A DNA stretch of 64,000 nucleotides from Burkholderiales bacterium (GCA_016702555.1 JADJDV010000005.1:124001-188000), one strand, 5' to 3'; counted from the first letter of the stretch, positions 8,912 to 20,802 are shown. Numbers and translations: made by a program. Notes: generated by a model from the letters alone, not told the origin.

Positions 8912-10090
8912 TCACGGGTGTGGCGACGGCAGGCGCAACCCAGGCACCGCGCGCGCACCCAGCGCCAGCGCACCGCCGACCAGCCAGAACAGACCGGCCA
9001 TGCCGGTCACGGCGCCGACCGACCCGAACAGCATCGGCATCAGGAAGCTGGAGAAGTTGATCGTCATCACGCGCAGCGCCATCGCCTCGCCCTGGCGCGC
9101 CGACGGCGTGATCTGGTGCAGCACGCTCAGCACCATCGGCTGCACCGCGCCGAGCGTCAGGCCCAGCACCACCGAGCAGGCGCCCATGCCAAGCGCGCCC
9201 GGCATCAGCGGATAAAGCAGCAGTGCCAGCGCCGCCACCAGCGTGGACGCGAACATCACCTGCCACTCAGGCAATCGCCTGGCCACCAGCGGCAGCACCA
9301 CACGCACCGCCGCCGCCGCGATGGCGAAGGCGCCCAGCAACACGCCGATGGTGGAGGCCGACATGCCGCGCTCGTGACCCAGGATCGGCAGCACGAAAGT
9401 GTGCACGTCCCAGGCGCAGGCCTGCAGCCAGTTGACGAACAACAGGCGCCGCATCATCGGCGCCGAGACCAGGTCCCACACCGAACGCTGCACGCCGTCT
9501 TCGGCGAGCGCCGTGACCGACAGCGCCGGCGCGCGCTGCACCAGCCACCAGCCGACCAGTGGCAGTAGCGCCAGCGCGGCGAAGGCGGCGCGAAAGCCAG
9601 TCTCGTGTGCCGGTGTCAGCCCCGCGTGGTCGATCAACAGACCCGCCAGCAGCGGCCCGAGAAAGTTGGCCATCGCTGGCGCGATAGCAATCCAGCTGAA
9701 CACGGTTTTCAGCTCGTTGGTGTCGGCAGCGGCGCGGCCCACATGGCGCTGCACCGCGATCTGCACCGTGCCGGCCGAGGCGCCGCTCAGCATCGCCGCG
9801 ATGCACAGCACCGGAAACACCGGCCACAGCGCCGCCGCCGCCGCGCCCAGCACCGCCGCCGCCACGCCAAGGTTCACCGGCAGATGCAGGCCCTGCCGGT
9901 CGGCCAGCCGGCCCGCCGGCAAGGCCAGCACCACCGGCGACAGCGCGAACAGCGCCAGCAGCACGCCCACGGCGGCGGCGCTGTAGCCCAGTTGCAGCGC
10001 CAGCAGCGGCGCCGCCAGCCGGGTGCCGGTCATGACGCTGTGGATGCACACCTGCGCCACCAGCAGCCGCAGCAGCTGACGGCCTTTCAT
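8912..10090 (-). CDS. MFS transporter
   Basis: A 392-residue inner-membrane protein with about 12 hydrophobic segments and the major facilitator loop motif GRLADRQG after the second helix. The N-terminus (LLVAQVCIHSVMTGTRLAAPLLAL) lacks a signal peptide, as usual. The substrate cannot be read from the sequence. It sits convergent to the RidA-family gene; the next gene upstream on the same strand is rmuC, 51 bases away. Linkage to either is not proven. Start ATG at 10090. Confidence 0.9.
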   Translation of the reverse strand: MKGRQLLRLLVAQVCIHSVMTGTRLAAPLLALQLGYSAAAVGVLLALFALSPVVLALPAGRLADRQGLHLPVNLGVAAAVLGAAAAALWPVFPVLCIAAMLSGASAGTVQIAVQRHVGRAAADTNELKTVFSWIAIAPAMANFLGPLLAGLLIDHAGLTPAHETGFRAAFAALALLPLVGWWLVQRAPALSVTALAEDGVQRSVWDLVSAPMMRRLLFVNWLQACAWDVHTFVLPILGHERGMSASTIGVLLGAFAIAAAAVRVVLPLVARRLPEWQVMFASTLVAALALLLYPLMPGALGMGACSVVLGLTLGAVQPMVLSVLHQITPSARQGEAMALRVMTINFSSFLMPMLFGSVGAVTGMAGLFWLVGGALALGARAVPGLRLPSPHP

Positions 10091-10141
10091 CGCGTCACAG
10101 TGCTTGGAATGGCGGCGCGGCGGTGAAGCGCGTGGCCCACC

Positions 10142-11653
10142 TCAACCGTCCGCGCCATCGCCTTCGCCGCCGACACCGGGCAGCAGCGCCCGACTCTGCT
10201 CATCGGGCAGCGCCTCGACCTGCTTCAAGGCCCGGTTCATGACGTTGGTGCGGGTCTGCGCCTGATCCAGCGTGTTCAACACCGTCTGCGTCTGCGTCTT
10301 GACACGCGCCAGCACGTCGCCGAACTTGCCGAACTCGGTCTTCACCGCGCCCAGCACCTGCCAGACCTCGGCGCTGCGCTTTTCCAGCGCCAGCGTGCGA
10401 AAGCCCATCTGCAGGCTGCTCAGCATCGCCAGCAGCGTGGTCGGGCCAGCCAGGGTGATGCGGTGCTCGCGCTGCAGCGCGTCCAACAGGCCGGGGCGGC
10501 GCAGCACCTCGGCGTACAGGCCCTCCGAAGGCAGGAACAGAATCGCGAAATCGGTGGTGTGCGGCGGCTCGACGTATTTGTCCACGATGCCGCGCGCCTC
10601 CAGCCGGATGCGCGCCTCCAGTGCCTTGGCCGCCGCCTCGGCCGCCACCGCGTCGGCGCGCTGCTGCGCGTCGAGCAGGCGTTCGTAGTCCTCGTTCGGA
10701 AACTTGGCGTCGATCGGCAGCCACAGCGGCACGCCGTCGTCACCACGCCCGGGCAACCGGATGGCGAAGTCGACCGCGTTGCGCGTGCCGGGCCGCGTGA
10801 CCACCTGCTCGGCGTACTGCTCGGGCGCGAACACCTGTTCCAGCAAGGCCGCCAGCTGCGCCTCGCCGAACATGCCGCGCGTCTTGACGTTGGTCAGCAG
10901 GTGCTTCAGGTCGCCCACGCCCTGCGCCAGCGTCTGCATCTCGCCCAGGCCCTTGTGCACCTGCTCCAGCCGGTCGGCCACCTGCTTGAAGCTCTCGCCC
11001 AGGCGCGCCTGCAAGGTGGACTGCAGCTTCTCGTCCACGGTCTGGCGCATCTCGTCCAGCTTGGTGGTGTTGGCGGCTTGCAACTGGGCCAACTGCTGTT
11101 CCAGCGTGCCGCGCACCTCGGTCATGCGACGGGCGTTGGTTTCGCTCAAATTGGTGAGCTGCTGCGTCAGCGTCTCGGACAACGAACCGCGCAGGTGCGC
11201 CAATTGCTGCGCAAAGGCGTCAATCTGCGCGTTCTGCGTGCGCGTGGTTTCCTGCGCCTGCTGCGTCATCGACAGGCCGAGCGCCTGCAACTGCTGCACC
11301 AGCGTGTCGCCCAGCGTGCCGCGCAGTTGGGTGAGCTGCGCGGCCAGCGCGTCGACCTGCGCGTTCTGCGTGCGATTGGCTTCGGCGCCCTGGCGCGTGA
11401 CGGTGTCCTGGAAGCTCGCCAGCGAATGTGTCAACTCCTGCCGGCTGCCGCGCGCGTTGTCGCCGATCTCCTGCCGCAACTCGCGCTCCAGCCGCTCGTT
11501 ACTGTGCTCGACCAGTTGCTGCACTTCGCCGCGCGATGCCACGTCGTCCGGCCGGCGCGGGCGTCGGAGCAGCAGCACCAGCAGCAGCACGAAGTTGAGC
11601 AGCAACGCCGCCAGCGCCAGCCAGGACAGCCATTCAGGCAAAGCGGAATCCAT
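10142..11653 (-). CDS. rmuC: DNA recombination protein RmuC
   Basis: A 503-residue protein with an N-terminal membrane anchor (WLSWLALAALLLNFVLLLVLLL), a long coiled coil and the RmuC nuclease-like domain in the C-terminal half (GMFGEAQLAALLEQVF, LPIDAKFPNEDYERLLDA, FAILFLPSEGLYAEVLRRP). RmuC limits inversions at short inverted repeats in E. coli. The coiled coil carries an internal near-repeat of about 46 residues: NRTQNAQVDALAAQLTQLRG matches TRTQNAQIDAFAQQLAHLRG. ATG 11653 is chosen over a TTG six codons upstream because GAAGA lies about 8 bases before the ATG. Confidence 0.94.
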   Translation of the reverse strand: MDSALPEWLSWLALAALLLNFVLLLVLLLRRPRRPDDVASRGEVQQLVEHSNERLERELRQEIGDNARGSRQELTHSLASFQDTVTRQGAEANRTQNAQVDALAAQLTQLRGTLGDTLVQQLQALGLSMTQQAQETTRTQNAQIDAFAQQLAHLRGSLSETLTQQLTNLSETNARRMTEVRGTLEQQLAQLQAANTTKLDEMRQTVDEKLQSTLQARLGESFKQVADRLEQVHKGLGEMQTLAQGVGDLKHLLTNVKTRGMFGEAQLAALLEQVFAPEQYAEQVVTRPGTRNAVDFAIRLPGRGDDGVPLWLPIDAKFPNEDYERLLDAQQRADAVAAEAAAKALEARIRLEARGIVDKYVEPPHTTDFAILFLPSEGLYAEVLRRPGLLDALQREHRITLAGPTTLLAMLSSLQMGFRTLALEKRSAEVWQVLGAVKTEFGKFGDVLARVKTQTQTVLNTLDQAQTRTNVMNRALKQVEALPDEQSRALLPGVGGEGDGADG

Positions 11654-11722
11654 CAGATTTTCTTCACACAAGGCCAGGATTCGTCATGCCCTGGCCGGTC
11701 ATTCACGCCCGAGGCGAGGCGC

Positions 11723-12715
11723 TCAAGCCGGGATGACTTCCGGATTCAGCGGCGTCAGCGGCTTGCCCTGCGTCAGGTAGCCGATCAGGTTGTCCGCCGC
11801 CAGGTTGGCCATGGCCTTGCGCGTGGGCACGGTGGCGCTGCCAATGTGGGGCGTCAGTACAACGTTGCTGCAGGCCAGCAGATCGGGGTGCACCTTGGGC
11901 TCGCCCTCGAACACGTCCAGGCCAGCCGCCGCGATGCGCCCCTCACGCAGCGCCTGCGCCAGCGCGGCGTCGTCCACCACGCCGCCGCGGCCGATGTTGA
12001 TCAGGGTTGCGCTCGGCTTCATCAGCGCCAGCTCGGCCGCGCCGATGCTGTGGTGCGACTCGGCGCTGTAGGGCACCACCAGCACCAAGTGGTCGGCGGT
12101 CTTCAGCAGCTCTTCCTTGCTGACGTAGCGCGCGCCCACCTCGGCCTCTTCTTCGGCCGGCAGCCGCGAACGGTTGTGATAGATCACCGGCATACCAAAG
12201 CCCAGCGCGCCACGCCGCGCGATGGCGCGGCCGATGCGGCCCATGCCGAGAATGCCGAGCGTGGCGCCATGCACGTCCTGGCCGATCAGCATGTCGTAGG
12301 CCCAGCGGTCCCACTTGCCAGCGCGCAGGAAGTGCTCGCCCTCGGTGACGCGCCGCGCCGCCGCCATCAGCAGGGCAAAGCCCATGTCGGCGGTGGTCTC
12401 GGTCAGCACGTCGGGCGCGTTGGTGCCCAGCACGCCGGCCGCCGTCATCGCCGCCAGGTCGAAGTTGTTGTAGCCGACGGCCATGTTGGCACAAATCCTC
12501 AACTCGGGGCAGGCCTTCAGCAGCGCGGCGTCAATGCGCTCGCCGCCGGTGGTGAACACGCCTTGTTTGCCTTGCAGGCGCCGCAGCAATTCATCGCGCG
12601 GCCACAAATCATCGGCCGGATTGGCTTCGACGTCGAAATGCTGGGTCAGCTTGTCCATCACCTCGGGGAAGATGGCGCGGGCAACGAGGATGCGGGGGCG
12701 TACGATCGTGTTCAT
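11723..12715 (-). CDS. D-2-hydroxyacid dehydrogenase (glyoxylate/hydroxypyruvate reductase type)
   Basis: A 330-residue NAD(P)-dependent enzyme. The dinucleotide-binding motif is GILGMGRIGRAIARR. The three catalytic positions of the family are present: Arg in NIGRGGVVDD, Glu in GLDVFEGEP and His in VLTPHIGSAT. It probably reduces glyoxylate or hydroxypyruvate to the D-2-hydroxyacid, similar to GhrB; exact substrate cannot be read. It lies between the RES/Xre pair and rmuC on the same strand, with 69-base spacing to rmuC. Confidence 0.93.
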   Translation of the reverse strand: MNTIVRPRILVARAIFPEVMDKLTQHFDVEANPADDLWPRDELLRRLQGKQGVFTTGGERIDAALLKACPELRICANMAVGYNNFDLAAMTAAGVLGTNAPDVLTETTADMGFALLMAAARRVTEGEHFLRAGKWDRWAYDMLIGQDVHGATLGILGMGRIGRAIARRGALGFGMPVIYHNRSRLPAEEEAEVGARYVSKEELLKTADHLVLVVPYSAESHHSIGAAELALMKPSATLINIGRGGVVDDAALAQALREGRIAAAGLDVFEGEPKVHPDLLACSNVVLTPHIGSATVPTRKAMANLAADNLIGYLTQGKPLTPLNPEVIPA

Positions 12716-12724
12716 GCGGGCATT

Positions 12725-13243
12725 CTAGAGATGACCGGGTAGGCGCAAGGCGCGTGGGTCGTACGACCAGCGGCGCAGCTTGGTCACGCGCAACAATGGC
12801 GCCTGCGGGTGCGCGGGATTGATGAGCAGGTTGTGCTCTTCGGGCACGATGACCGAGGGCACCTGCGCCAGCAGACTGTCGCCCTCGGCCGCCCAGGCCG
12901 TGCCCCAGGCGATGCTGACGCGACCGGCCGGCAAGGCGTCCCAGCCGACGTGCTGGTCGCCCTTGAAGCGCACACGTGCCGCCCAGACCGCCGCGGGAAC
13001 ATCGATGCGCACCAGGTAGCGATTCAAGGGCAGCGCCACGCCGCCGCCCAGGTGCACCACCGTTTCCAGGCAGGCCAGCGAGCGCGAGCTGCTGGTGTAC
13101 AGCATGGGCGTGCCGCGCGCGTTCCAGCGCCCGCCGGTCGCCCGCGCACCGGCACCGCTCAGGTCATCGGCGGTGTAGTCCGGGGTGTCGGTGGCGATGC
13201 GCCAGAGGCTGACGCTGCCCGACTCAGCACCGGTGCTCGGCAT
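12725..13243 (-). CDS. RES-domain toxin
   Basis: A 172-residue RES-fold protein, the toxin of a RES/Xre toxin-antitoxin pair. RES toxins degrade cellular NAD+. Family residues are visible: Arg39 in GGRWNARGTPMLYTS, Tyr49 in the same stretch, Glu60 in SLACLETVVHL, a Ser in RVSIAWGTAWAAEGD, and the C-terminal VPSVIVPEEHNLLINPAHP block that is highly conserved in RES toxins. It starts 22 bases after the antitoxin stop, so the two are co-transcribed. Nothing suggests inactivation. Confidence 0.93.
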   Translation of the reverse strand: MPSTGAESGSVSLWRIATDTPDYTADDLSGAGARATGGRWNARGTPMLYTSSSRSLACLETVVHLGGGVALPLNRYLVRIDVPAAVWAARVRFKGDQHVGWDALPAGRVSIAWGTAWAAEGDSLLAQVPSVIVPEEHNLLINPAHPQAPLLRVTKLRRWSYDPRALRLPGHL

Positions 13244-13265
13244 GATCTAGCTGAGCGCCCGCCCG

Positions 13266-13760
13266 TCAGGCATACACGCCGGACTTCATTTGATACAGCA
13301 AGGTGCTCACCGCCTCGCGCCCGTCGGCGGTGTCCAGCAACTCCTGCGGCGCCAGGCCGCCCAGCGCCGGCACCGGATCGGCCATCCAGCGGGCGAACCA
13401 GCGCGCGGCGTCGAAACTGGCCGGTGCCGCGCCGGCCTCGCGCACCATGGCGTCAACCTGGCCGATCAGGCGCTCGACCCCCACCATCTTCTCGCTCTCG
13501 GGCTGCGACAAGGGATCGCGCCGGGCGATCTTGCGCTCCACCGTCGAGCGCGCCAGCCCCAGCACGCGCATGAACTGGTCGCGCGGCAAGCCCATGGCAT
13601 CGCTCAGCGCCACCACCTCGCGCGCGGGCACGCCTTGCTTGACCAACTGCGAGCGCTCCACCGGCGACAGCCAGTACGCCGCCGCACCGCGCGCGCTGGC
13701 GTGATAACTGCCGCGGCGTTCGGACACCTTGGGCGCGGCGGGGGAAAGGGATGTGGGCAT
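13266..13760 (-). CDS. Xre/MbcA/ParS-type antitoxin of the RES pair
   Basis: About 164 residues. The N-terminal half has a Xre-like helix-turn-helix (QGVPAREVVALSDAMGLPRDQFMRVLGLARSTVERKIA), and the C-terminal half is the DUF2384/MbcA-ParS-Xre toxin-binding domain (FDAARWFARWMADPVPALGGLAPQELLDT). It should neutralise the RES toxin and repress its own operon. I prefer ATG 13760 (MPTSLSP) because GGAGACG sits 6 bases upstream; an ATG at 13772 and a TTG at 13775 are also in frame. Two copies of a 10-bp direct repeat just upstream are probable operator sites. Confidence 0.92.
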   Translation of the reverse strand: MPTSLSPAAPKVSERRGSYHASARGAAAYWLSPVERSQLVKQGVPAREVVALSDAMGLPRDQFMRVLGLARSTVERKIARRDPLSQPESEKMVGVERLIGQVDAMVREAGAAPASFDAARWFARWMADPVPALGGLAPQELLDTADGREAVSTLLYQMKSGVYA

Positions 13761-13772
13761 GCTCGTCTCCAT

Positions 13773-13804
13773 CAATAGAGACTAAGTTTATTCCCAATAG
13801 AGAC
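13773..13804 (-). promoter_or_regulatory. probable Xre operator: two 10-bp direct repeats
   Basis: CAATAGAGAC occurs at 13773-13782 and again at 13795-13804, exactly 22 bp apart (two helical turns), directly upstream of the antitoxin start. Self-regulation through repeats at the promoter is normal for Xre antitoxins, so these are likely binding sites; this is inference from position. On the minus strand TTGTCT followed 16 bases later by TAGTCT could be a promoter overlapping both repeats. Confidence 0.5.
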
Positions 13805-13857
13805 AAACTGCAAGCGCTGCCCCGCCGCTGGCCTGGCGGGGAAAAAGCTTCGATACC

Positions 13858-15054
13858 TCAACCCGCGTACAACCAGGGTACGTCAAGAATGCGCTCGCCC
13901 AGCAGCCGGATCGACGCATCGCGCCCGAAGCGCACCAAGCCAGTCGAATGGAAGATCTGCCCGTTGCGGATCGAGCGCGCCTGCACCCGCGCCACGCGTT
14001 GCCAGCGCGCCAATGCGTAGCGCTTCAGGCGCGTGGGCACGTCCACCGCATCCATCGCCAGCGAACGCGCCAGTTCGGCCGCGTCCTCGATCGCCATGCC
14101 GGCGCCCTGCGCCAGGTAGGGCCGCATCGGGTGTGCGGCGTCGCCCAGCAACGCCACCAGTCCGCGCCCCATCTGCTCGGGGCCGGTCACGGGCGGCCGG
14201 TCGGCCAGCGCCCACAGGCGCCAGGCGTGGGCGTTGACCGTGGCCTCGGGCACGGCGGCGATCAGGGCCTGCAGCGCCGCGCAGGTGTTGCCCATGGCGC
14301 GCTGCAGATCGGCGGCGTTGGCCTGATGGTCCCAGTCCTGCGGGCGAGTTGGTGGATCGCCCTGCACGATGGCCACCAGGTTCATCCAGTCGCCGCCGCG
14401 TACCGGGTACTGCACCACGTGCAGGCGCGGCCCCAGCCAGGCCGTCACGTCCAGTGTGCGCAGCGCCTGCGGCAACGCCGACTGGCGCAGCATGGTGCGA
14501 TAGGCCAGGTGCCCGCTGGCGCGCGGCGGGCCATCGTCCAGCAACTGCTGGCGCACCCGGCTCCACACGCCGTCGGCACCCAGCAGGGCATCGCCTTCCA
14601 CCGGATGGCCTCCCCCGGTGCTGAGCGTCACCACCCGGCCATGATCGGTGAAATCCGCCAACTCGTGGCCCAGGTTCAGTTGCACATTCGGCAGGCGGCT
14701 GGCGGCCCGCTGCAGCAGGCCGTGCAGATCGGCGCGATGGATGGTGACGTACGGCGCGCCGTAGCGCTCCAGCGCCTGGGCGCCCAGGGGCAATACCCCC
14801 AGATCGGCACCGCTGAGGGCGCTGCGCACCCGCAGCCGCGCCGGAAATGCGGCCACCAACGCCAGTTCGTCCTCCAGGCCCCAGCCGTGCAGGATCCGCG
14901 TCACGTTGGGGCCCAGCTGAACGCCGGCCCCGACCTCGCTGAACGCGGGCGCGCGCTCGTACAGGCGCACGTCCCAACCCATGCCCGCCACGGCGCGCGC
15001 GGCCGCCAGGCCGCCGATGCCGCCACCGACGATCAGAAGCTGTTGTGTCGCCAT
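13858..15054 (-). CDS. FAD-dependent monooxygenase (salicylate hydroxylase-like)
   Basis: A 398-residue single-component flavoprotein hydroxylase of the PHBH fold. It has the N-terminal FAD-binding LIVGGGIGGLAAARA, the middle ADGVWSRVR region corresponding to the DG motif, and the second FAD motif VALLGDAAHPMRPYLAQGAGM. It should use NAD(P)H and oxygen to hydroxylate an aromatic acid; salicylate or hydroxybenzoate-type substrates are common but not demonstrated. It is monocistronic by context, with a gap and hairpins separating it from the AhpD-like gene upstream. Confidence 0.9.
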   Translation of the reverse strand: MATQQLLIVGGGIGGLAAARAVAGMGWDVRLYERAPAFSEVGAGVQLGPNVTRILHGWGLEDELALVAAFPARLRVRSALSGADLGVLPLGAQALERYGAPYVTIHRADLHGLLQRAASRLPNVQLNLGHELADFTDHGRVVTLSTGGGHPVEGDALLGADGVWSRVRQQLLDDGPPRASGHLAYRTMLRQSALPQALRTLDVTAWLGPRLHVVQYPVRGGDWMNLVAIVQGDPPTRPQDWDHQANAADLQRAMGNTCAALQALIAAVPEATVNAHAWRLWALADRPPVTGPEQMGRGLVALLGDAAHPMRPYLAQGAGMAIEDAAELARSLAMDAVDVPTRLKRYALARWQRVARVQARSIRNGQIFHSTGLVRFGRDASIRLLGERILDVPWLYAG

Positions 15055-15135
15055 GCGCCGATTGTGCCGCCGCCCGCTGGCTGCTCAGCCGGTTCGTCGC
15101 CAGCCGAGAGCCGCACTCGGGGCGCCCTACGACAC

Positions 15136-15160
15136 CATCCTGCGCCCAGGGCGCAGGATG
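15136..15160 (-). terminator. perfect palindrome after the AhpD-like gene
   Basis: CATCCTGCGCCC (15136-15147) is repeated inversely at 15149-15160 around one base. A second, weaker hairpin at 15171-15188 overlaps the stop of the AhpD-like gene. Both lie in the gap before the FAD monooxygenase start on the same strand and could separate the two transcripts. There is no T-run, so the function is uncertain. Confidence 0.4.
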
Positions 15161-15187
15161 CGTGAACCCCAGGGCGGGCGCCGGCCC

Positions 15188-15640
15188 TCAGGGATTCACC
15201 AGGTAGCGGCTCGCCATCGCGATCCGGTTCCAGGCGTTGATGACCACCCCCAGCCAGGCCACGGCCGCGATCTGGTCCTGGCTCAGCACCGCCGCCACGC
15301 GCTCGTAGACGGCGTCCGGCACCTGGTCGGTGGCGACCAGGGTCACCGACTCGACCAGTTCCAGTGCCGCGCGCTCCAGATCACTGAAGTAACCGGTCTC
15401 CCGCCAGGCCGGCAGCACGCTGATCCGATCTTGCGTTTCCCCCGCCGCCAGCGCATCGCGCGCGTGCATGCGCACGCAGAAGGCGCACTGGTTGATCTGC
15501 GAGGCGCGCAGGCGCAGCAGGTGGGAAAAGCCCTTGTCGATGCCGGCGGCCGCCAGAGCAGGCTGGAGCTGGCCCTCCAGCGCCAGCATGGCCTGGTAAA
15601 GATCGGGGCCGGCCTTGCCCAGGTTCACGCGCTCCTGCAT
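15188..15640 (-). CDS. carboxymuconolactone decarboxylase / AhpD-family protein
   Basis: A 150-residue all-helical protein of the CMD/AhpD family. The redox motif CAFCVRMH (CxxC with the nearby His) and the upstream LRLRASQINQ match AhpD-like alkylhydroperoxidase cores, so peroxide or thiol redox function is more likely than lactone decarboxylation. It follows acnA by 9 bases on the same strand, so it may be read from the acnA transcript. The pairing of a peroxidase-like protein with an oxidant-sensitive Fe-S aconitase is suggestive only. Confidence 0.9.
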   Translation of the reverse strand: MQERVNLGKAGPDLYQAMLALEGQLQPALAAAGIDKGFSHLLRLRASQINQCAFCVRMHARDALAAGETQDRISVLPAWRETGYFSDLERAALELVESVTLVATDQVPDAVYERVAAVLSQDQIAAVAWLGVVINAWNRIAMASRYLVNP

Positions 15641-15649
15641 GCCGTCTCC

Positions 15650-18562
<2,913 letters not shown>

Positions 18563-18675
18563 GGCGATCTCCTTTCAAGGGCAATTCATGCGGAGCGCAC
18601 GCCCACCCATTGTGTCAGGCGCACCGCCGGCTTTCCACCCTGCCCGTCATCGCCCTACTGCTTTGCGCACTAAAG

Positions 18676-18714
18676 AAAAAGCCCCGTGCAGGCGCGGCAC
18701 CTGCACGGGGCTTT
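18676..18714 (-). terminator. intrinsic terminator after the macro-domain gene
   Basis: AAAGCCCCGTGCAGG (18678-18692) pairs perfectly with 18700-18714 across a 7-base loop. Read on the minus strand, the stem is followed by TTTTTCTTT. It lies 20 bases after the stop of the macro-domain gene and before acnA, so it should separate these two minus-strand genes. Confidence 0.88.
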
Positions 18715-18733
18715 GGCGGCCAGTCGGCTGAAC

Positions 18734-19240
18734 TCAGGCCAGCTTTTCGTCGGCCTTCTGATCCTTGCGGTAGACCTCGTAGACCAGCACCGGAATGCCC
18801 AGGTCGCCCAGATGCTGCTGGATCAGCGGCTTGACCTCGGCCCAGTCGAGCCCACCCACGCCCGTGGCCAGGCGCGGCAAGGCCACGCTCTTGATCTCGT
18901 CCTTGCGCACCAGATTGGCCAACTCGCGCAGCGCGCGGTTGACGTCCTCCAGCTTGGCCCTCACCGGCCGCGCCGACTTGGCCTGGCTTTGCATGCCCTG
19001 TGTCAGCAGGTTGACGATGCCGCGCACGCTGCCGTCCTCGTTGACGCCGCCCCAGGCCCAGACCTCGCCGGTCTTGGGCTCGTTCGACTGCGTGGCGTGG
19101 CGGTAATCCTTGACCATGGATGGAAAGCGCTCGCGCAGCGCCAGCGCCAGGCCGGAATCAAACGGGTCGCGCGTGGCCACGCCATGCGCGATCACCTGGG
19201 CATCGCTGAGCAGAATGTCGCCTTCGACTTCACGGATCAT
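18734..19240 (-). CDS. macro-domain protein (ADP-ribose binding/hydrolysing fold)
   Basis: A 168-residue stand-alone macro domain: MIREVEGDILLSDAQVIAHG at the start and VALPRLATGVGGLDWAEV near the end correspond to the ADP-ribose-binding beta strands and loops. The classical VNAAN motif is replaced by IAHGVA, so it belongs to a divergent subgroup and its hydrolase activity is uncertain. The frame is open to 19426, but AAGGAG six bases before ATG 19240 fixes the start. It is divergent from trhP. No DarT-like toxin is adjacent, so this is probably not a DarTG antitoxin. Confidence 0.87.
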   Translation of the reverse strand: MIREVEGDILLSDAQVIAHGVATRDPFDSGLALALRERFPSMVKDYRHATQSNEPKTGEVWAWGGVNEDGSVRGIVNLLTQGMQSQAKSARPVRAKLEDVNRALRELANLVRKDEIKSVALPRLATGVGGLDWAEVKPLIQQHLGDLGIPVLVYEVYRKDQKADEKLA

Positions 19241-19309
19241 GTGCTTCTCCTTGGGGTTGCTGAAAAACTTCTCATCAACACCACAATAGCCGAAGCTCAT
19301 AGGGTGAAT

Positions 19310-19331
19310 CTTGACGCGAGTCAAGTCGCGT
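19310..19331. promoter_or_regulatory. two overlapping inverted repeats upstream of trhP
   Basis: CTTGAC (19310-19315) and GTCAAG (19320-19325) are inverse copies, and ACGCGA (19314-19319) and TCGCGT (19326-19331) form a second, overlapping dyad. They lie in the divergent gap between the macro-domain and trhP genes. They could be an operator; short dyads also occur by chance. Confidence 0.3.
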
Positions 19332-19376
19332 GCTTTTGCCGAGCATACTGTGCTGCTGCGCCGACAATACGCCCCC

Positions 19377-20762
19377 ATGACGCCCAACGCCCCCGAACTG
19401 CTGTTGCCCGCCGGCAGCCTGGACAAGATGCGCGCCGCCTACGACTTCGGCGCCGACGCCGTGTATGCCGGCCAGCCGCGCTATTCCTTGCGCGCGCGCA
19501 ACAACGAATTCCGCCTGGAGCAGATCGCCACCGGCATCGCCGAGGCGCATGCGCGCGGCAAGAAATTCTTCGTCACCAGCAACCTGATCGCCCACAACGA
19601 CAAGGTGCGCACCTACCTGCGCGACCTGGAGCCGGTGGTAGCTTTGAGGCCCGACGCGCTGATCATGGCCGACGCCGGGCTGATCATGCTGGTGCGCGAG
19701 AAGTGGCCGCACATCCCCATTCACCTGAGCGTGCAGGCCAACACCACGAACTGGGCGGCGGTGAAGTTCTGGCAGAAGATGGGCGTGGCGCGCATCATCC
19801 TCTCGCGCGAGCTGAGCCTGGGCGAGGTCGAGCAGATCCGCCAGGAATGTCCCGACATGGAGCTGGAAGTGTTCGTGCACGGCGCGCTGTGCATCGCCTA
19901 CAGCGGGCGCTGCCTGCTCAGTGGCTACTTCAACCGCCGCGACCCCAACCAGGGCACCTGCACCAACGCCTGCCGCTGGAACTACAAGACCGTGGACGCG
20001 GCCGTCGACCCCAACACCGGCGAGGCGCTGGCGCTGGGCGAGCAATTGCAGGGTTTCAGCTTCGACGCCGAGGCCGAAGCGGCCGAGCAATCGACCACCG
20101 GCAATGGCCAGCGCCACCCGGCCGCCGACAAGGTCTATCTGATCGAGGAAGAAGGCCGCCCCGGCCAGCTGATGCCGATCATGGAAGACGAGCACGGTAC
20201 CTACATCATGAACAGCAAGGACTTGCGCGCCATCGAGCTGGTCGAAAAGCTGACCCGGATCGGCGTCGACTCGCTCAAGATCGAAGGCCGCACCAAGAGC
20301 CTGTACTACGTCGCCCGCACGGCGCAGACCTACCGCCGCGCCATCGACGACGCGGTGGCCGGGCGCGCGTTCAACCCGCAACTCATCACCGAACTGGAGG
20401 GCCTGGCCAACCGCGGCTACACCAGCGGTTTTCTGGAGCGCCGCCCCGCCAACGATTACCAGAACTACGAAACCGGCCACTCGGTCGCCACGCGCAGCCA
20501 GTTCGTCGGCGAGGTCAAGTCCACGCGCGATGGCTGGGCCGAGGTCGAGACCAAGAACCGCTTCGCCGTCGGCGACTGGATCGAGATCATCACGCCCCAA
20601 GGCAACCGCACCCAGCAATTGCAGCTGATGAAGGACGCCGAGGGCGAGGCGATCAAGGTCGCGCCCGGCAACCCGCTGCGCGTGTGGATTCCCATCGACG
20701 GCCCGGCCGAGCACGGCCTGATCGCGCGCCTGGCCGCGGCACCAGACGCCGCGAAGGCCTAA
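19377..20762 (+). CDS. trhP: tRNA hydroxylation protein TrhP (YegQ, peptidase U32 family)
   Basis: A 461-residue member of the U32 family, close in length to E. coli YegQ/TrhP, which is required for the prephenate-dependent route to 5-hydroxyuridine at tRNA position 34. The opening PELLLPAGSLDKMRAAYDFGADAVYAG is diagnostic of U32 proteins. Four conserved Cys are visible in LCIAYSGRCLLSGYF and GTCTNACRW, likely Fe-S ligands. The annotation peptidase is historical. I chose ATG 19377 (MTPNAPELL); the frame extends to 19311 without family sequence. Confidence 0.9.
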   Translation: MTPNAPELLLPAGSLDKMRAAYDFGADAVYAGQPRYSLRARNNEFRLEQIATGIAEAHARGKKFFVTSNLIAHNDKVRTYLRDLEPVVALRPDALIMADAGLIMLVREKWPHIPIHLSVQANTTNWAAVKFWQKMGVARIILSRELSLGEVEQIRQECPDMELEVFVHGALCIAYSGRCLLSGYFNRRDPNQGTCTNACRWNYKTVDAAVDPNTGEALALGEQLQGFSFDAEAEAAEQSTTGNGQRHPAADKVYLIEEEGRPGQLMPIMEDEHGTYIMNSKDLRAIELVEKLTRIGVDSLKIEGRTKSLYYVARTAQTYRRAIDDAVAGRAFNPQLITELEGLANRGYTSGFLERRPANDYQNYETGHSVATRSQFVGEVKSTRDGWAEVETKNRFAVGDWIEIITPQGNRTQQLQLMKDAEGEAIKVAPGNPLRVWIPIDGPAEHGLIARLAAAPDAAKA

Positions 20763-20802
20763 GCGTCGGCGTGCACATTAACGCCCCTCCGACAAAGGAA
20801 CT

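Noticed and set aside
18734..19240. Macro-domain protein as the antitoxin of a DarTG pair
   Set aside because: No DarT-like ADP-ribosyltransferase gene is beside it; neighbours are acnA and trhP.
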